From Oribacterium sp. UBA6992 (GTDB taxonomy: Bacteria > Bacillota > Clostridia > Lachnospirales > Lachnospiraceae), in contig DJXY01000032.1 in NCBI GenBank assembly GCA_002449915.1, positions 1 to 22,115 on the forward strand: a stretch of 22,115 bases of DNA, read 5' to 3'. Positions 1 to 7,520 of the stretch are shown here, piece by piece. Within the stretch, counting starts at the first letter, position 1; every line of letters begins with the position of its first letter. The position numbers and the translations under genes were made by a program. The notes beneath the pieces are model-generated. The model was not told the origin of the DNA, searched no databases, and saw only the letters and a program-made list of their open reading frames with translations.

Positions 1-1983
1 GTTGTTCTGCATGTTCGGAACCTCAACATAGCTGATGGCTCCACCTGGAGAGAGCTTCTGGAAATCGGACTCAAACTTAAGCTTTGTAAATGCATCAATC
101 TGCTCACGTACATTTACATGGTAGGAATTGGTGATGTAGTTATGATCCGTTACATCCTTGATCACGCCAAAACGCTTCTGGAGGCACTTCGCAAACTTAT
201 ACGTTGTGGACTCCATCGGTGTGCCGTAAAGCGAATAGCTGATGTTCTCCTCTTTTCTCCACTCCGTGCACTTATCATTGAGGTGCTGCATAACTTTTAA
301 AGCAAAAGGCTTGCCCTGATGCTCCTCGGTATGCGATACGCCAAGCATCCGCATGGTCATCTCATAGAGACCTGCATACCCAAGAGAAAGTGTGGAATAA
401 TTGCCAAACAGAAGCTTGTCAATAGTCTCACCCTTCTTAAGTCTAGCGAGCGCTCCATACTGCCAGAGGATCGGAGCCACATCGGAAACCGTATTCATCA
501 GTCTCTCATGTCTTAACTTCAGTGCTTTGTGGCAGAGCTCCAGTCTCTCGTCCAGGATCTGCCAGAACTTGTCCATATCTCCGTAGCTTGAGCATGCAAC
601 ATCTACAAGGTTAATGGTAACAACGCCCTGGTTGAACCGTCCGTAATACTTGTGCTGACCCTGCTTGTAATTCAGCGCACCCGCCTTGTTATCATCGTTG
701 CAAAGCCCTTCCGGCTGCTGCTCATTGTCCGGAGTCAGGAAGGAACGGCAGCCCATGCACGGATATACATCGCCCTTATATTCCTTCATCTTCTTGGCGG
801 AAATGTAGTCCGGAACCATCCTCTTGGCAGTGCATCTTGCAGCAAGCTCTGTAAGATAATAGTACTTGGACTCCGGATAAATATTGTCCTCATCCAGCAC
901 ATAAATGATCTTGGGGAATGCCGGTGTGATCCAGACGCCCTTCTCATTTTTTACGCCCTGCATCCGCTGCTTGAGGACCTCCTCGATAACCATGGCAAGG
1001 TCATCTCTCGTCTGTCCATCCTCAACCTCATCCAGATACATAAACATCGTAACAAACGGCGCCTGTCCATTACAGGTCATTAACGTGATCAGCTGATACT
1101 GGATGGTCTGTACGCCGCGGGTAATTTCCTCTCTGAGGCGCTTATGTACCGTTTTCTCAATCTTTGCCTCATCCAGATCATCCCCGTTTTCCTTACGCTC
1201 GGCGATAACCTGTTCCCGGATCTTTTTACGGCTGATATCAACAAACGGTGCCAGATGAGACAGGGTAAATGACTGTCCGCCATACTGATTGGACGCGACC
1301 TGCGCAATGATCTGTGTTGTAATGTTGCAGGCTGTGTAAAAGCTATGCGGCTTCTCAATCATGGTCTCCGAAATAACCGTACCGTTCTGAAGCATATCCT
1401 CAAGATTAATGAGGTCACAGTTATGCTCCTTCTGCGCATAGTAGTCTGAATCATGGAAATGAATTTCGCCATCCTCATGCGCCTTGACCACATCCTCCGG
1501 CAGCAGCAGACGACGGGTAAGGTCCCTGGAAACCTCTCCGGCCATGTAATCCCGCTGTGTAGAGTTGATCACCGGGTTTTTGTTGGAGTTTTCCTGCTTC
1601 AGCTCCTCGTTTGCCTGATCAATAAGTGAAAGGATCTCATCATCTGTAGTGTTGGACTTCCGGGCGATTTCTCTCTTATAGCGGTAACGCACATACTTCT
1701 GCGCAACCTCGTAGCCACGCATCTCCATGATGCCGGTCTCCACCATATCCTGGATATCCTCAACATTAACCGCATGAGAAGACTGCGCTACCTTTTTAGC
1801 AACCGTATCTGCAACACCAAGGATCTGATACTCATTCATCCGGTAGATCGGCTCCACCTCATTGTTTGCCTTACGAATGGCATTGGCAATCTTGCTGATA
1901 TCAAACTTTACTTCCTTGCCGTTACGCTTGATCACATTGGTTTTAACCTGGATTTCATTGTCCTGTGTATTCATATCCTGCAT
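1..1983 (-). CDS. nrdD: Anaerobic (class III) ribonucleoside-triphosphate reductase, 3' end outside window
   Basis: The gene makes deoxyribonucleotides from ribonucleoside triphosphates without oxygen, using a glycyl radical installed by the activase NrdG. The frame is open for 661 codons to the left edge. Residues about 10-100 form an ATP-cone (VIKRNGKEVKFDISKIANAI), the allosteric nucleotide domain. The core shows HFHDSDYYAQKEHNCDLINL, TCNGQAPFVTMF and the cysteine pair CMGCRS near residues 409-414, all typical of NrdD. The C-terminal zinc site and glycyl-radical loop lie beyond the window, as would nrdG if it follows. Two ATGs compete, at 1983 and 1974. The purine-rich AGGGGAGAGG sits just upstream of both, so the start is uncertain by three codons. 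A candidate NrdR box pair lies upstream. The family call is firm. Confidence 0.96.
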   Translation of the reverse strand, partial: MQDMNTQDNEIQVKTNVIKRNGKEVKFDISKIANAIRKANNEVEPIYRMNEYQILGVADTVAKKVAQSSHAVNVEDIQDMVETGIMEMRGYEVAQKYVRYRYKREIARKSNTTDDEILSLIDQANEELKQENSNKNPVINSTQRDYMAGEVSRDLTRRLLLPEDVVKAHEDGEIHFHDSDYYAQKEHNCDLINLEDMLQNGTVISETMIEKPHSFYTACNITTQIIAQVASNQYGGQSFTLSHLAPFVDISRKKIREQVIAERKENGDDLDEAKIEKTVHKRLREEITRGVQTIQYQLITLMTCNGQAPFVTMFMYLDEVEDGQTRDDLAMVIEEVLKQRMQGVKNEKGVWITPAFPKIIYVLDEDNIYPESKYYYLTELAARCTAKRMVPDYISAKKMKEYKGDVYPCMGCRSFLTPDNEQQPEGLCNDDNKAGALNYKQGQHKYYGRFNQGVVTINLVDVACSSYGDMDKFWQILDERLELCHKALKLRHERLMNTVSDVAPILWQYGALARLKKGETIDKLLFGNYSTLSLGYAGLYEMTMRMLGVSHTEEHQGKPFALKVMQHLNDKCTEWRKEENISYSLYGTPMESTTYKFAKCLQKRFGVIKDVTDHNYITNSYHVNVREQIDAFTKLKFESDFQKLSPGGAISYVEVPNMQNN

Positions 1984-2118
1984 TCCTCTCCCCTGAAATA
2001 TCATATAATTCGTCTGCCACACTGTCCGTCTATGATTAACAAATCGCTGAACCTGTTTCCGGATTTATCCCAAAACGGTGATTAGATGGCGTATTTACTT
2101 ACATTTACGTGTTTTTTA

Positions 2119-2165
2119 AAACAAAATATTGTTGTTATATTAATCTCAAGCCCAACATATTGTGT
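2119..2165 (-). promoter_or_regulatory. Pair of candidate NrdR boxes upstream of nrdD
   Basis: Two 16-bp elements occur at 2150-2165 and 2119-2134. Read on the minus strand both contain the core CAATATNTTG, and I count about 13/16 and 12/16 matches to the recalled NrdR consensus acaCwAtATaTwGtgt. They are offset by exactly 31 bp, three helical turns, which is the usual arrangement of tandem NrdR boxes. NrdR is the ATP-cone repressor of ribonucleotide reductase genes, so its presence in front of nrdD makes sense. The nrdR gene itself is not in the window. Confidence 0.7.
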
Positions 2166-2207
2166 GCGATGATTACTATACGACAAATTCAGGAAAAAAG
2201 AAAGAGC

Positions 2208-2236
2208 ATTATAACTCCTGGATCTAGTTTTGTTTA
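2208..2236 (-). promoter_or_regulatory. Candidate nrdD promoter
   Basis: On the minus strand a perfect TATAAT (2208-2213) lies 17 bp downstream of TAAACA (2231-2236, 4/6 to TTGACA). A start near 2201 would place both NrdR boxes within the first 85 bases of the transcript and leave a leader of about 220 nt. Weaker promoter-like pairs also overlap the boxes, so the true start site is open. Confidence 0.4.
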
Positions 2237-2568
2237 TTCTGTAAAAATTTCCGGATATTTTTCGTCAAGAATTTTATTCATTTGTATCTTGCCTCTAGTC
2301 GATGATCTATTATTTTTAGTCTCTTACTTCTTATCTTATATCTCATTTATTATTTCTTGTTTCCTGTTGCCCGTAAGCATCATAATCTCGCCTTCGGTCT
2401 ATTTGCAGTAATGAAACAAACATGCCCGAATCGTAACGCAAAGCACAGCAAACTCATCCTTACAAATCCATTCCAAAAATCGGCATTTCGTGCAGGAATA
2501 TCAGTGATTCCATAACTATATGGCATAATAGTGAATTCAATGCCATTAAAATATTATAAAAATTTAAT

Positions 2569-2590
2569 ATTTCACAAAGATTTCACAAAG
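2569..2590 (+). repeat. Perfect 11-bp tandem direct repeat upstream of cstA
   Basis: ATTTCACAAAG occurs twice back to back at 2569-2579 and 2580-2590. The second copy ends 13 bp before the proposed -35 box of cstA. One helical turn of spacing with TTCACA-N5-TTCACA resembles the direct-repeat sites bound by OmpR/PhoB/PhoP-family response regulators, and the position suits an activator. The identity of the regulator is inference. Confidence 0.55.
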
Positions 2591-2603
2591 TCTGATAAAG
2601 ACA

Positions 2604-2632
2604 TTGAACTTCGATTTATGAAGTGCTAGAGT
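2604..2632 (+). promoter_or_regulatory. Candidate cstA promoter
   Basis: TTGAAC (2604-2609) and TAGAGT (2627-2632) are separated by 17 bp. The predicted start near 2639 gives a leader of about 37 nt, which contains the strong ribosome binding site AGGGGGAG 6 nt before the ATG at 2676. Confidence 0.55.
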
Positions 2633-2675
2633 CGGTTTCATTCAAAAAAACAACATTCCAAAGGGGGAGCTAATT

Positions 2676-4418
2676 ATGAATAGCTTGGTAATATTGCTTA
2701 TCGCCGGTGTCTGTTTGTTAGGTGGCTACCATATCTACGGTAAATATCTTTCTCGGACATGGGGCATTGATGAAAAGGCCGTCACTCCGGCTGAAAAGTA
2801 TGAGGATGGCGAGGATTATGTCCCTTCATCAAAATTAACCGTTTTTACCCATCAGTTTTCATCCATCGCTGGTGCAGGTCCGGTACAGGGACCGATTCTT
2901 GCTGCAGCATTTGGATGGGTTCCATGCTTTTTATGGCTCCTCTTTGGCGGTATCTTCTTTGGTGCCGTACAGGATTTCGGAGCTCTGTACGCTTCTGTAA
3001 AGAATGATGGCAAGTCCATTGGTCTCGTTATTGAAAAATATATCGGCAAGGCAGGTCGAAGATTTTTCTCTCTGTTCTGCTGGCTGTTCACTCTGCTCGT
3101 TATCGCAGCATTTACTTCCATGACCAGCAGCACCTTCAATGGCTTTACAAAAGCAGCTGATGGAACCGTTACGCAGAACTTTAATGGTGCTGCAGCCGCA
3201 ACCATTTCCATGCTCTTTATCTTTGTCGCTATGGCTTTTGGTCTTGTACAGCGTCATTTCAAAAATATGTCTGAAGCTGCAAAGTCTGTAACCGCAATTG
3301 TACTTCTGGTTGCAATGTTTGCCGCTGGTATGTATCTTCCGATCTACCTTACCGGATCACAGTGGAATTTCGTGATTATGGCTTATCTTTTTGCAGCATC
3401 TGTAATCCCGATGTGGCTTCTGATGCAGCCTAGAGATTATCTTACAAGCTTTATGCTCGTTGGCATGATTGTCGGCGCTGTTGTTGGTCTTGTTGTTGCA
3501 CATCCGGATATGAAGCTTAACGCATTTAACGGTTTTGTTCTTACCAATGCCAAGGGTGTCAAGAGCTACATGTTCCCGACCCTGTTTGTAACAATTGCCT
3601 GCGGTGCTGTTTCCGGATTCCATAGCCTTGTATCCTCAGGTACTTCTTCCAAGACTGTCCGCAATGAGAAGGATATGCTCTTTGTCGGATATGGTGCAAT
3701 GGTTCTTGAAACACTCCTTGGTGTCTGCTCACTGCTGATCTGTGGTGCCGTTGCAGTCAACGGTGCTGTACCTGCAGATCTCACACCGTTCCAGATCTTT
3801 TCACAGGGCGTTGCCGGATTCCTTGAGACCTTTGGTCTGCCAAACTCTGTAGCAAATGTATTTATGACCATGTGCGTATCCGCACTTGCATTAACTTCAC
3901 TTGACTCTGTAGCAAGAATCGGTCGTATGTCCTTCCAGGAGCTTTTCAGACCTGATGAAACGGATCCGGCAAAGGTTCCTGCATGGCAGAAGCTTTTTAC
4001 AAACCAGTATTTTGCAACTCTTGTTACGCTGATTCCCGGATATCTGCTTTGCCTTGGTGGATATACAAAGGTTTGGGCTCTGTTTGGATCAGCCAATCAG
4101 CTGCTTGCCGCACTGGTACTCATCGGTATCGCTGTTTTCTTAAAAGCTACCGGTCGGAAGGGCTGGATGCTTTACATCCCAATGACCATCATGCTTTGTG
4201 TAACCTTTACAGCCATCGCTCTTAACATCGTTGGCAATGTTAAGGCATTTGCCAATGGCACAGGTACGCTGCTTGTCAATGGTCTGCAGCTTGTAGTGGC
4301 CGCATTCCTGATCGTTCTCGGTGTAATCGTTGCAGTTACCTGCATTCGCAAGCTTATCGCAACCAAGGCTGGCTCAGATCTCAATAATGATGCAGAGAAT
4401 GCTGTTTCCGCAGCCTAA
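2676..4418 (+). CDS. cstA: CstA-family carbon starvation / pyruvate-type transporter
   Basis: The product is a 580-residue multi-pass membrane protein of the CstA family, whose characterised members take up pyruvate or peptides during carbon limitation. The family signature HQFSSIAGAGPVQGPILAAA followed by FGWVPCFLWLLFGG and GAVQDF lies near residues 60-110, followed by many hydrophobic segments and a short polar tail. E. coli CstA is about 700 residues, and shorter versions like this are common in Firmicutes. The ATG at 2676 has an excellent ribosome binding site. It is the only plus-strand gene here, monocistronic, with its own promoter, an upstream 11-bp direct repeat and a strong terminator. 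The transported substrate cannot be read from sequence; pyruvate is the best guess. Confidence 0.92.
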   Translation: MNSLVILLIAGVCLLGGYHIYGKYLSRTWGIDEKAVTPAEKYEDGEDYVPSSKLTVFTHQFSSIAGAGPVQGPILAAAFGWVPCFLWLLFGGIFFGAVQDFGALYASVKNDGKSIGLVIEKYIGKAGRRFFSLFCWLFTLLVIAAFTSMTSSTFNGFTKAADGTVTQNFNGAAAATISMLFIFVAMAFGLVQRHFKNMSEAAKSVTAIVLLVAMFAAGMYLPIYLTGSQWNFVIMAYLFAASVIPMWLLMQPRDYLTSFMLVGMIVGAVVGLVVAHPDMKLNAFNGFVLTNAKGVKSYMFPTLFVTIACGAVSGFHSLVSSGTSSKTVRNEKDMLFVGYGAMVLETLLGVCSLLICGAVAVNGAVPADLTPFQIFSQGVAGFLETFGLPNSVANVFMTMCVSALALTSLDSVARIGRMSFQELFRPDETDPAKVPAWQKLFTNQYFATLVTLIPGYLLCLGGYTKVWALFGSANQLLAALVLIGIAVFLKATGRKGWMLYIPMTIMLCVTFTAIALNIVGNVKAFANGTGTLLVNGLQLVVAAFLIVLGVIVAVTCIRKLIATKAGSDLNNDAENAVSAA

Positions 4419-4509
4419 GACTATCCATCGCCTTAATAAGCAGCGCTTGCTCATTATGAATTATGAAACAAATCATTAACCAATACTTCTATTCATAAAC
4501 CAATATAAT

Positions 4510-4557
4510 CATGAAAAACCGGGCAGTTCCCACTTAGGAGCCGCCCGGTTTTTCATG
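4510..4557. terminator. Bidirectional rho-independent terminator between cstA and the convergent gene
   Basis: Arms 4510-4524 and 4543-4557 are perfectly complementary over 15 bp, with GC-rich CCGGGC/GCCCGG flanked by A/T runs, and an 18-nt loop. T-rich sequence follows on the plus strand (4559-4569). It closes cstA. It can also serve the minus-strand gene, whose stop codon (4553-4555) lies inside the hairpin arm. Confidence 0.88.
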
Positions 4558-5044
4558 CTTTGTTTTTTTGATGAATTTTGGAAGAATGTGGTTGATTTAA
4601 CCATAATTTCAAATATTCCGCGTCTGGCAAATGGATGGGATCCACCAGTGATTGTCTTTGCAGTCGTAGTCTCTCATACACTAGTTCAACCGGTATTTTG
4701 TTGGCAAGCAGATTGAGACTCCGATTCAGATGCTCCAGCTCTGCCTGTGCAGATTTCAAAATGCGACGATCGTAATCCCGTTGCGCTAATTGTCTGGCAA
4801 TTCCAATATGATCTTTGTTGAGATAGCTTCCGCCAAAGGAACATGTATCAGAACGATAATAATACATTGGCTTTTCGGGGGTTCCGCTGATTCTCAGACT
4901 GCCTTCGGGCGACTTGTCTAACGCAGCCTTTTTAGACTGAATGATCTTTTCAAGCTCGCACTTCCTTAATACGATCGTATGATAGAGCTCATGTGAGGGC
5001 ATATGAGGTGCTTCCAGAGAGTATAATGATTCCATCAGATCCAT
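4553..5044 (-). CDS. Hypothetical protein, N-terminal half of a nuclease-like Lachnospiraceae family
   Basis: The 163-residue product is polar with a helical first part. The core PEGSLRIS (about 46-53), then a YYYR block and ARQLAQRDYD (about 87-96), match from memory a widespread Lachnospiraceae family of about 300 residues whose second half resembles a PD-(D/E)XK endonuclease fold. Here the frame stops soon after the EYLKLWLNQP segment, about where that C-terminal domain normally begins, and downstream sequence shows no continuation, only the terminator. It is therefore either a truncated remnant or a short independent version. The start is uncertain: the ATGs at 5044 and 5035 lack a well-spaced ribosome binding site, as AAGGA lies 13 nt or more away. 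Function unknown. Confidence 0.6.
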   Translation of the reverse strand: MDLMESLYSLEAPHMPSHELYHTIVLRKCELEKIIQSKKAALDKSPEGSLRISGTPEKPMYYYRSDTCSFGGSYLNKDHIGIARQLAQRDYDRRILKSAQAELEHLNRSLNLLANKIPVELVYERLRLQRQSLVDPIHLPDAEYLKLWLNQPHSSKIHQKNKA

Positions 5045-5366
5045 GAATCAACTTAGTTCCTTTCTTATGACATTTGTAATATCTTAAGTCTAGCATCGAA
5101 GAGGATGTTTGCCTATACTCCATATTTTGATAATATCCGTAAAAGGATAAGCTTCCAGAAACACTTGAAACGATCAATCGACATACCTCCAGGCTTCGGT
5201 CATTCTGAATTGAGCCCCTCAGATAAATAAAATCCCTCAAACCATAAAAAGTGGCAGTAAAGAAACGCTTTCACATTTCTTTACTGCCGCCTGATTTGTT
5301 TCGATCGGTTGTTCATCCATCTATGCAAAAGATCAAGAAGCTGGATGGATAAGAACTCTGTAAGAC
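5045..5366. other. 322-bp spacer between hypothetical gene and aldolase gene
   Basis: This stretch holds the aldolase terminator (5246-5288) and the upstream region of the 163-residue hypothetical gene. A weak extended -10-like element (TGCTAGACT on the minus strand near 5090) could drive the latter. A TTG-initiated 83-codon frame at 4989-5240 overlaps the hypothetical gene in another frame and shows no recognisable features. Confidence 0.5.
5246..5288 (-). terminator. Rho-independent terminator of the aldolase gene
   Basis: Perfect 13-bp arms at 5253-5265 and 5276-5288 (GGCAGTAAAGAAA and its complement) with a 10-nt loop. On the minus strand they are followed by a run of five T (5246-5250). 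It lies about 80 bp past the aldolase stop and would end transcripts from it and possibly from the whole maltodextrin operon. Confidence 0.85.
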
Positions 5367-6233
5367 TTAAGCCTTGCCATCGCAGCCGAATTCAACGATC
5401 TTGTTCTTGCACTCTGCAATGATCGCATCCGCGCCCGGTTTAAGCAGCTTACGAGGATCGTAGCCCTTGCCGACCTGGTCCTTACCAGCCTCGATATACT
5501 CTCTGGTTGCCTTAGCAAATACAATCTGAAGCTCGGTGTTTACATTGATCTTAGATACGCCAAGGGAAATTGCCTTCTTGATCTGGTCTGTCGGGATACC
5601 GGAACCACCATGAAGTACCAGCAGAAGATCCGGACCAATTGCTTCCTTGATCTTGGCAAGAACGTCAAAGTCAAGTCCCTTCCAATCTGGCGGATATACA
5701 CCATGGATGTTGCCAATACCTGCTGCCAGGAAATCTACTCCAAGATCTGCAATTCTCTTGCAGTCTGCAGGATCAGCTTTTTCGCCGGCGGAAGTAACTC
5801 CATCCTCTGTACCGCCGATGCCACCGACTTCTGCCTCGATGGAGATGCCCATGTTATGAGCCGCATGTACGAGCTCTCTGGTCTTCTCAACATTCTCATC
5901 GATATCATAGTGAGAACCATCAAACATGATGGATGTAAAGCCAGCCTGGATGCAGGCATAGGATCCTTCATATGTGCCATGATCAAGATGCAGAGCAACT
6001 GGAACTGTAATTCCAAGGAAATCATGCATTTCCTTAACCATTGCGGATACCGTTCTGAATCCGGTCATGTACTTTCCTGCGCCCATGGAAACGCCCAGGA
6101 TTACCGGGGACTTCATTTCCTCGCAGGCAAGCAGGACAGACTTTGTCCACTCAAGATCGTTGATGTTAAACTGAGGTACTGCATAATGTCCGGCAAGTGC
6201 CTTGTCCAGCATCTCTTTAGCGTTAACTAACAT
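5367..6233 (-). CDS. fba: Class II fructose-1,6-bisphosphate aldolase
   Basis: The enzyme cleaves fructose 1,6-bisphosphate to dihydroxyacetone phosphate and glyceraldehyde 3-phosphate using a divalent metal. The 288-residue product carries HLDHG with the catalytic Asp and a zinc-ligand His, then YEGSYACIQAGFTSIMFDGS, EAEVGGIGG, GIGNIHGVYP and LHGGSGI (further metal-ligand His residues), and the phosphate-binding INVNTELQ. The ATG at 6233 is chosen because AGGAGG lies 7 nt upstream; 21 codons of open frame before it lack such a site. It follows the MsmX-type gene with a 127-bp gap, no clear terminator between, and a possible promoter of its own. Tagatose- or ketose-bisphosphate aldolases of the same fold are an alternative, but the glycolytic enzyme fits best. 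Confidence 0.93.
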   Translation of the reverse strand: MLVNAKEMLDKALAGHYAVPQFNINDLEWTKSVLLACEEMKSPVILGVSMGAGKYMTGFRTVSAMVKEMHDFLGITVPVALHLDHGTYEGSYACIQAGFTSIMFDGSHYDIDENVEKTRELVHAAHNMGISIEAEVGGIGGTEDGVTSAGEKADPADCKRIADLGVDFLAAGIGNIHGVYPPDWKGLDFDVLAKIKEAIGPDLLLVLHGGSGIPTDQIKKAISLGVSKINVNTELQIVFAKATREYIEAGKDQVGKGYDPRKLLKPGADAIIAECKNKIVEFGCDGKA

Positions 6234-6286
6234 TTTATTTCCTCCTATAGAAGTTTCAATTAGTAGAAATGCTAATTCTAAAGTCC

Positions 6287-6292
6287 ATAGTA
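6287..6292 (-). promoter_or_regulatory. Possible extended -10 promoter of fba
   Basis: On the minus strand TGTTACTAT forms an extended -10 element (TACTAT at 6287-6292). The -35 region is weak (TAGCAA-like). It would give a leader of about 47 nt, containing a 6-bp inverted repeat AATTAG/CTAATT at 6258-6277. Low confidence without transcript data. Confidence 0.3.
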
Positions 6293-6360
6293 ACACAAGC
6301 AGCTTTTTTTTGCTACAGGAACAATGTTAAATAATACACAATGCAGAAATCCTATCTATC

Positions 6361-7518
6361 TTAGTACTCCAGGTTTCTGCCGGTCTCCTTGGAAAATACA
6401 TGCACAACATTACCGCCAAAGGTAAAGTCGATCTTCTGCCCGGGCTGGAATCCGGCATCCTGCTTTAAATCCAGCGTCGGCACAATGATGATACCGTCCT
6501 TACCAACTGCATTGATATGAAGATGAACGGATGCTCCCATGAGCTCGGAAACATCGGCAACACCGTGAATCATGCGTCCGGGAACATTCTCAAGAGAAAT
6601 ATGCTCCGGTCTTACCCCAACAACAATCTCCTGCGGCTTGATGTCCTGTGCAAGCAGGTGCTGATTTTTACTCTCGTCCAGCGGAATCAAGGCATCCTCT
6701 ACCTGTACACAGTACTTACTGCCATCCTTCTTAAGCTCGCCATCGTAGAAGTTCATCTGCGGCACACCGATAAATCCGGCAACAAAGATATTGACAGGAT
6801 TGTCATAAACCTCCTGCGGCGCACCAACCTGCTGGATCACGCCATCCTTCATGATGACAATGCGGTCACCAAGGGTCATCGCTTCGGTCTGGTCATGCGT
6901 TACATAGATAAATGTGGTATTGATCTTTTTTCGGAGCTTCAGAATTTCCGCGCGCATCTGATTGCGAAGCTTTGCATCCAGATTGGAAAGAGGCTCATCC
7001 ATCAGAAGCACCTTCGGCTCCCGGACAATGGCACGTCCGATTGCCACACGCTGACGCTGGCCGCCGGACAGCGCTTTAGGCTTCCGGTTCAGATACTCTG
7101 TAATTCCAAGGATTTCTGCGGCATGATTTACACGTTTATCAATTTCCTCCTTGGGAAGCTTGCGCAGCTTCAGAGGAAATTCCATGTTCTGACGCACGGT
7201 CATATGCGGATACAATGCATAGTTTTGAAATACCATTGAAATATCGCGGTCCTTTGGAGCAACATCATTCACAAGCTGTCCATCGATATACAGCTCACCA
7301 CGTGTGATATCCTCAAGACCTGCAACCATGCGCAGCGTCGTTGATTTACCGCAGCCGGATGGACCGACCAGTACAATAAACTCCTGATCCGCAATGTCCA
7401 AATTAAAATCCTGAACTGCAACGACTCCCTCATCGGTGACCTTAAGATTGTGTTTTTTCTTCTTGTCCCCCGTATTAGGATACACCTTTTCAATATGCTT
7501 CAGCGTAACTGTTGCCAT
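6361..7518 (-). CDS. msmX: MsmX/UgpC-type ATPase of carbohydrate ABC importers
   Basis: The 385-residue cytoplasmic ATPase energises CUT1 sugar importers, presumably the maltodextrin permeases encoded upstream in the same operon and perhaps others. Walker [10 protein letters not shown] is at 52-60, followed by the Q-loop [11 protein letters not shown], signature [15 protein letters not shown], Walker [13 protein letters not shown] and the switch His in [12 protein letters not shown]-terminal TOBE-type domain ([11 protein letters not shown] onward) completes it. Compared with typical MsmX there is a lysine-rich insert of about 15 residues at 16-30 ([15 protein letters not shown]) before the first core strand; I recall similar inserts in Lachnospiraceae homologues. 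The ATG at 7518 lies 2 nt after the malQ stop, and the AAAGAGG site overlaps the last malQ codons, suggesting coupled translation. The exact symbol (msmX, ugpC, msmK) is conventional. Confidence 0.92.
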   Translation of the reverse strand: MATVTLKHIEKVYPNTGDKKKKHNLKVTDEGVVAVQDFNLDIADQEFIVLVGPSGCGKSTTLRMVAGLEDITRGELYIDGQLVNDVAPKDRDISMVFQNYALYPHMTVRQNMEFPLKLRKLPKEEIDKRVNHAAEILGITEYLNRKPKALSGGQRQRVAIGRAIVREPKVLLMDEPLSNLDAKLRNQMRAEILKLRKKINTTFIYVTHDQTEAMTLGDRIVIMKDGVIQQVGAPQEVYDNPVNIFVAGFIGVPQMNFYDGELKKDGSKYCVQVEDALIPLDESKNQHLLAQDIKPQEIVVGVRPEHISLENVPGRMIHGVADVSELMGASVHLHINAVGKDGIIIVPTLDLKQDAGFQPGQKIDFTFGGNVVHVFSKETGRNLEY

Positions 7519-7520
7519 AT

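Larger units (their letters stand above)
1984..2675. other. 692-bp divergent intergenic region between nrdD and cstA
   Basis: This AT-rich region separates the divergent nrdD and cstA genes. It holds a candidate nrdD promoter and NrdR box pair on the left side (2119-2236) and the cstA tandem repeat and promoter on the right side (2569-2632). Between about 2240 and 2565 I see no convincing gene, RNA or repeat. A 100-codon frame at 2109-2411 runs through it, but its product is low-complexity (rich in I, S, L, F), it lacks a ribosome binding site and it overlaps the proposed operators. Confidence 0.7.

Noticed and set aside
2109..2411. Plus-strand 100-codon frame in the nrdD-cstA intergenic region
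   Set aside because: Low-complexity I/S/L/F-rich product in AT-rich DNA, no ribosome binding site, and it overlaps the proposed NrdR boxes.
4989..5240. Minus-strand 83-codon frame beginning with TTG
   Set aside because: No clear ribosome binding site or recognisable motif; it overlaps the better-supported hypothetical gene in another frame and starts almost at the aldolase terminator.
5610..6230. Plus-strand 206-codon frame opposite the aldolase gene
   Set aside because: It is a shadow of fba on the other strand; the aldolase motifs and AGGAGG site settle the coding strand.
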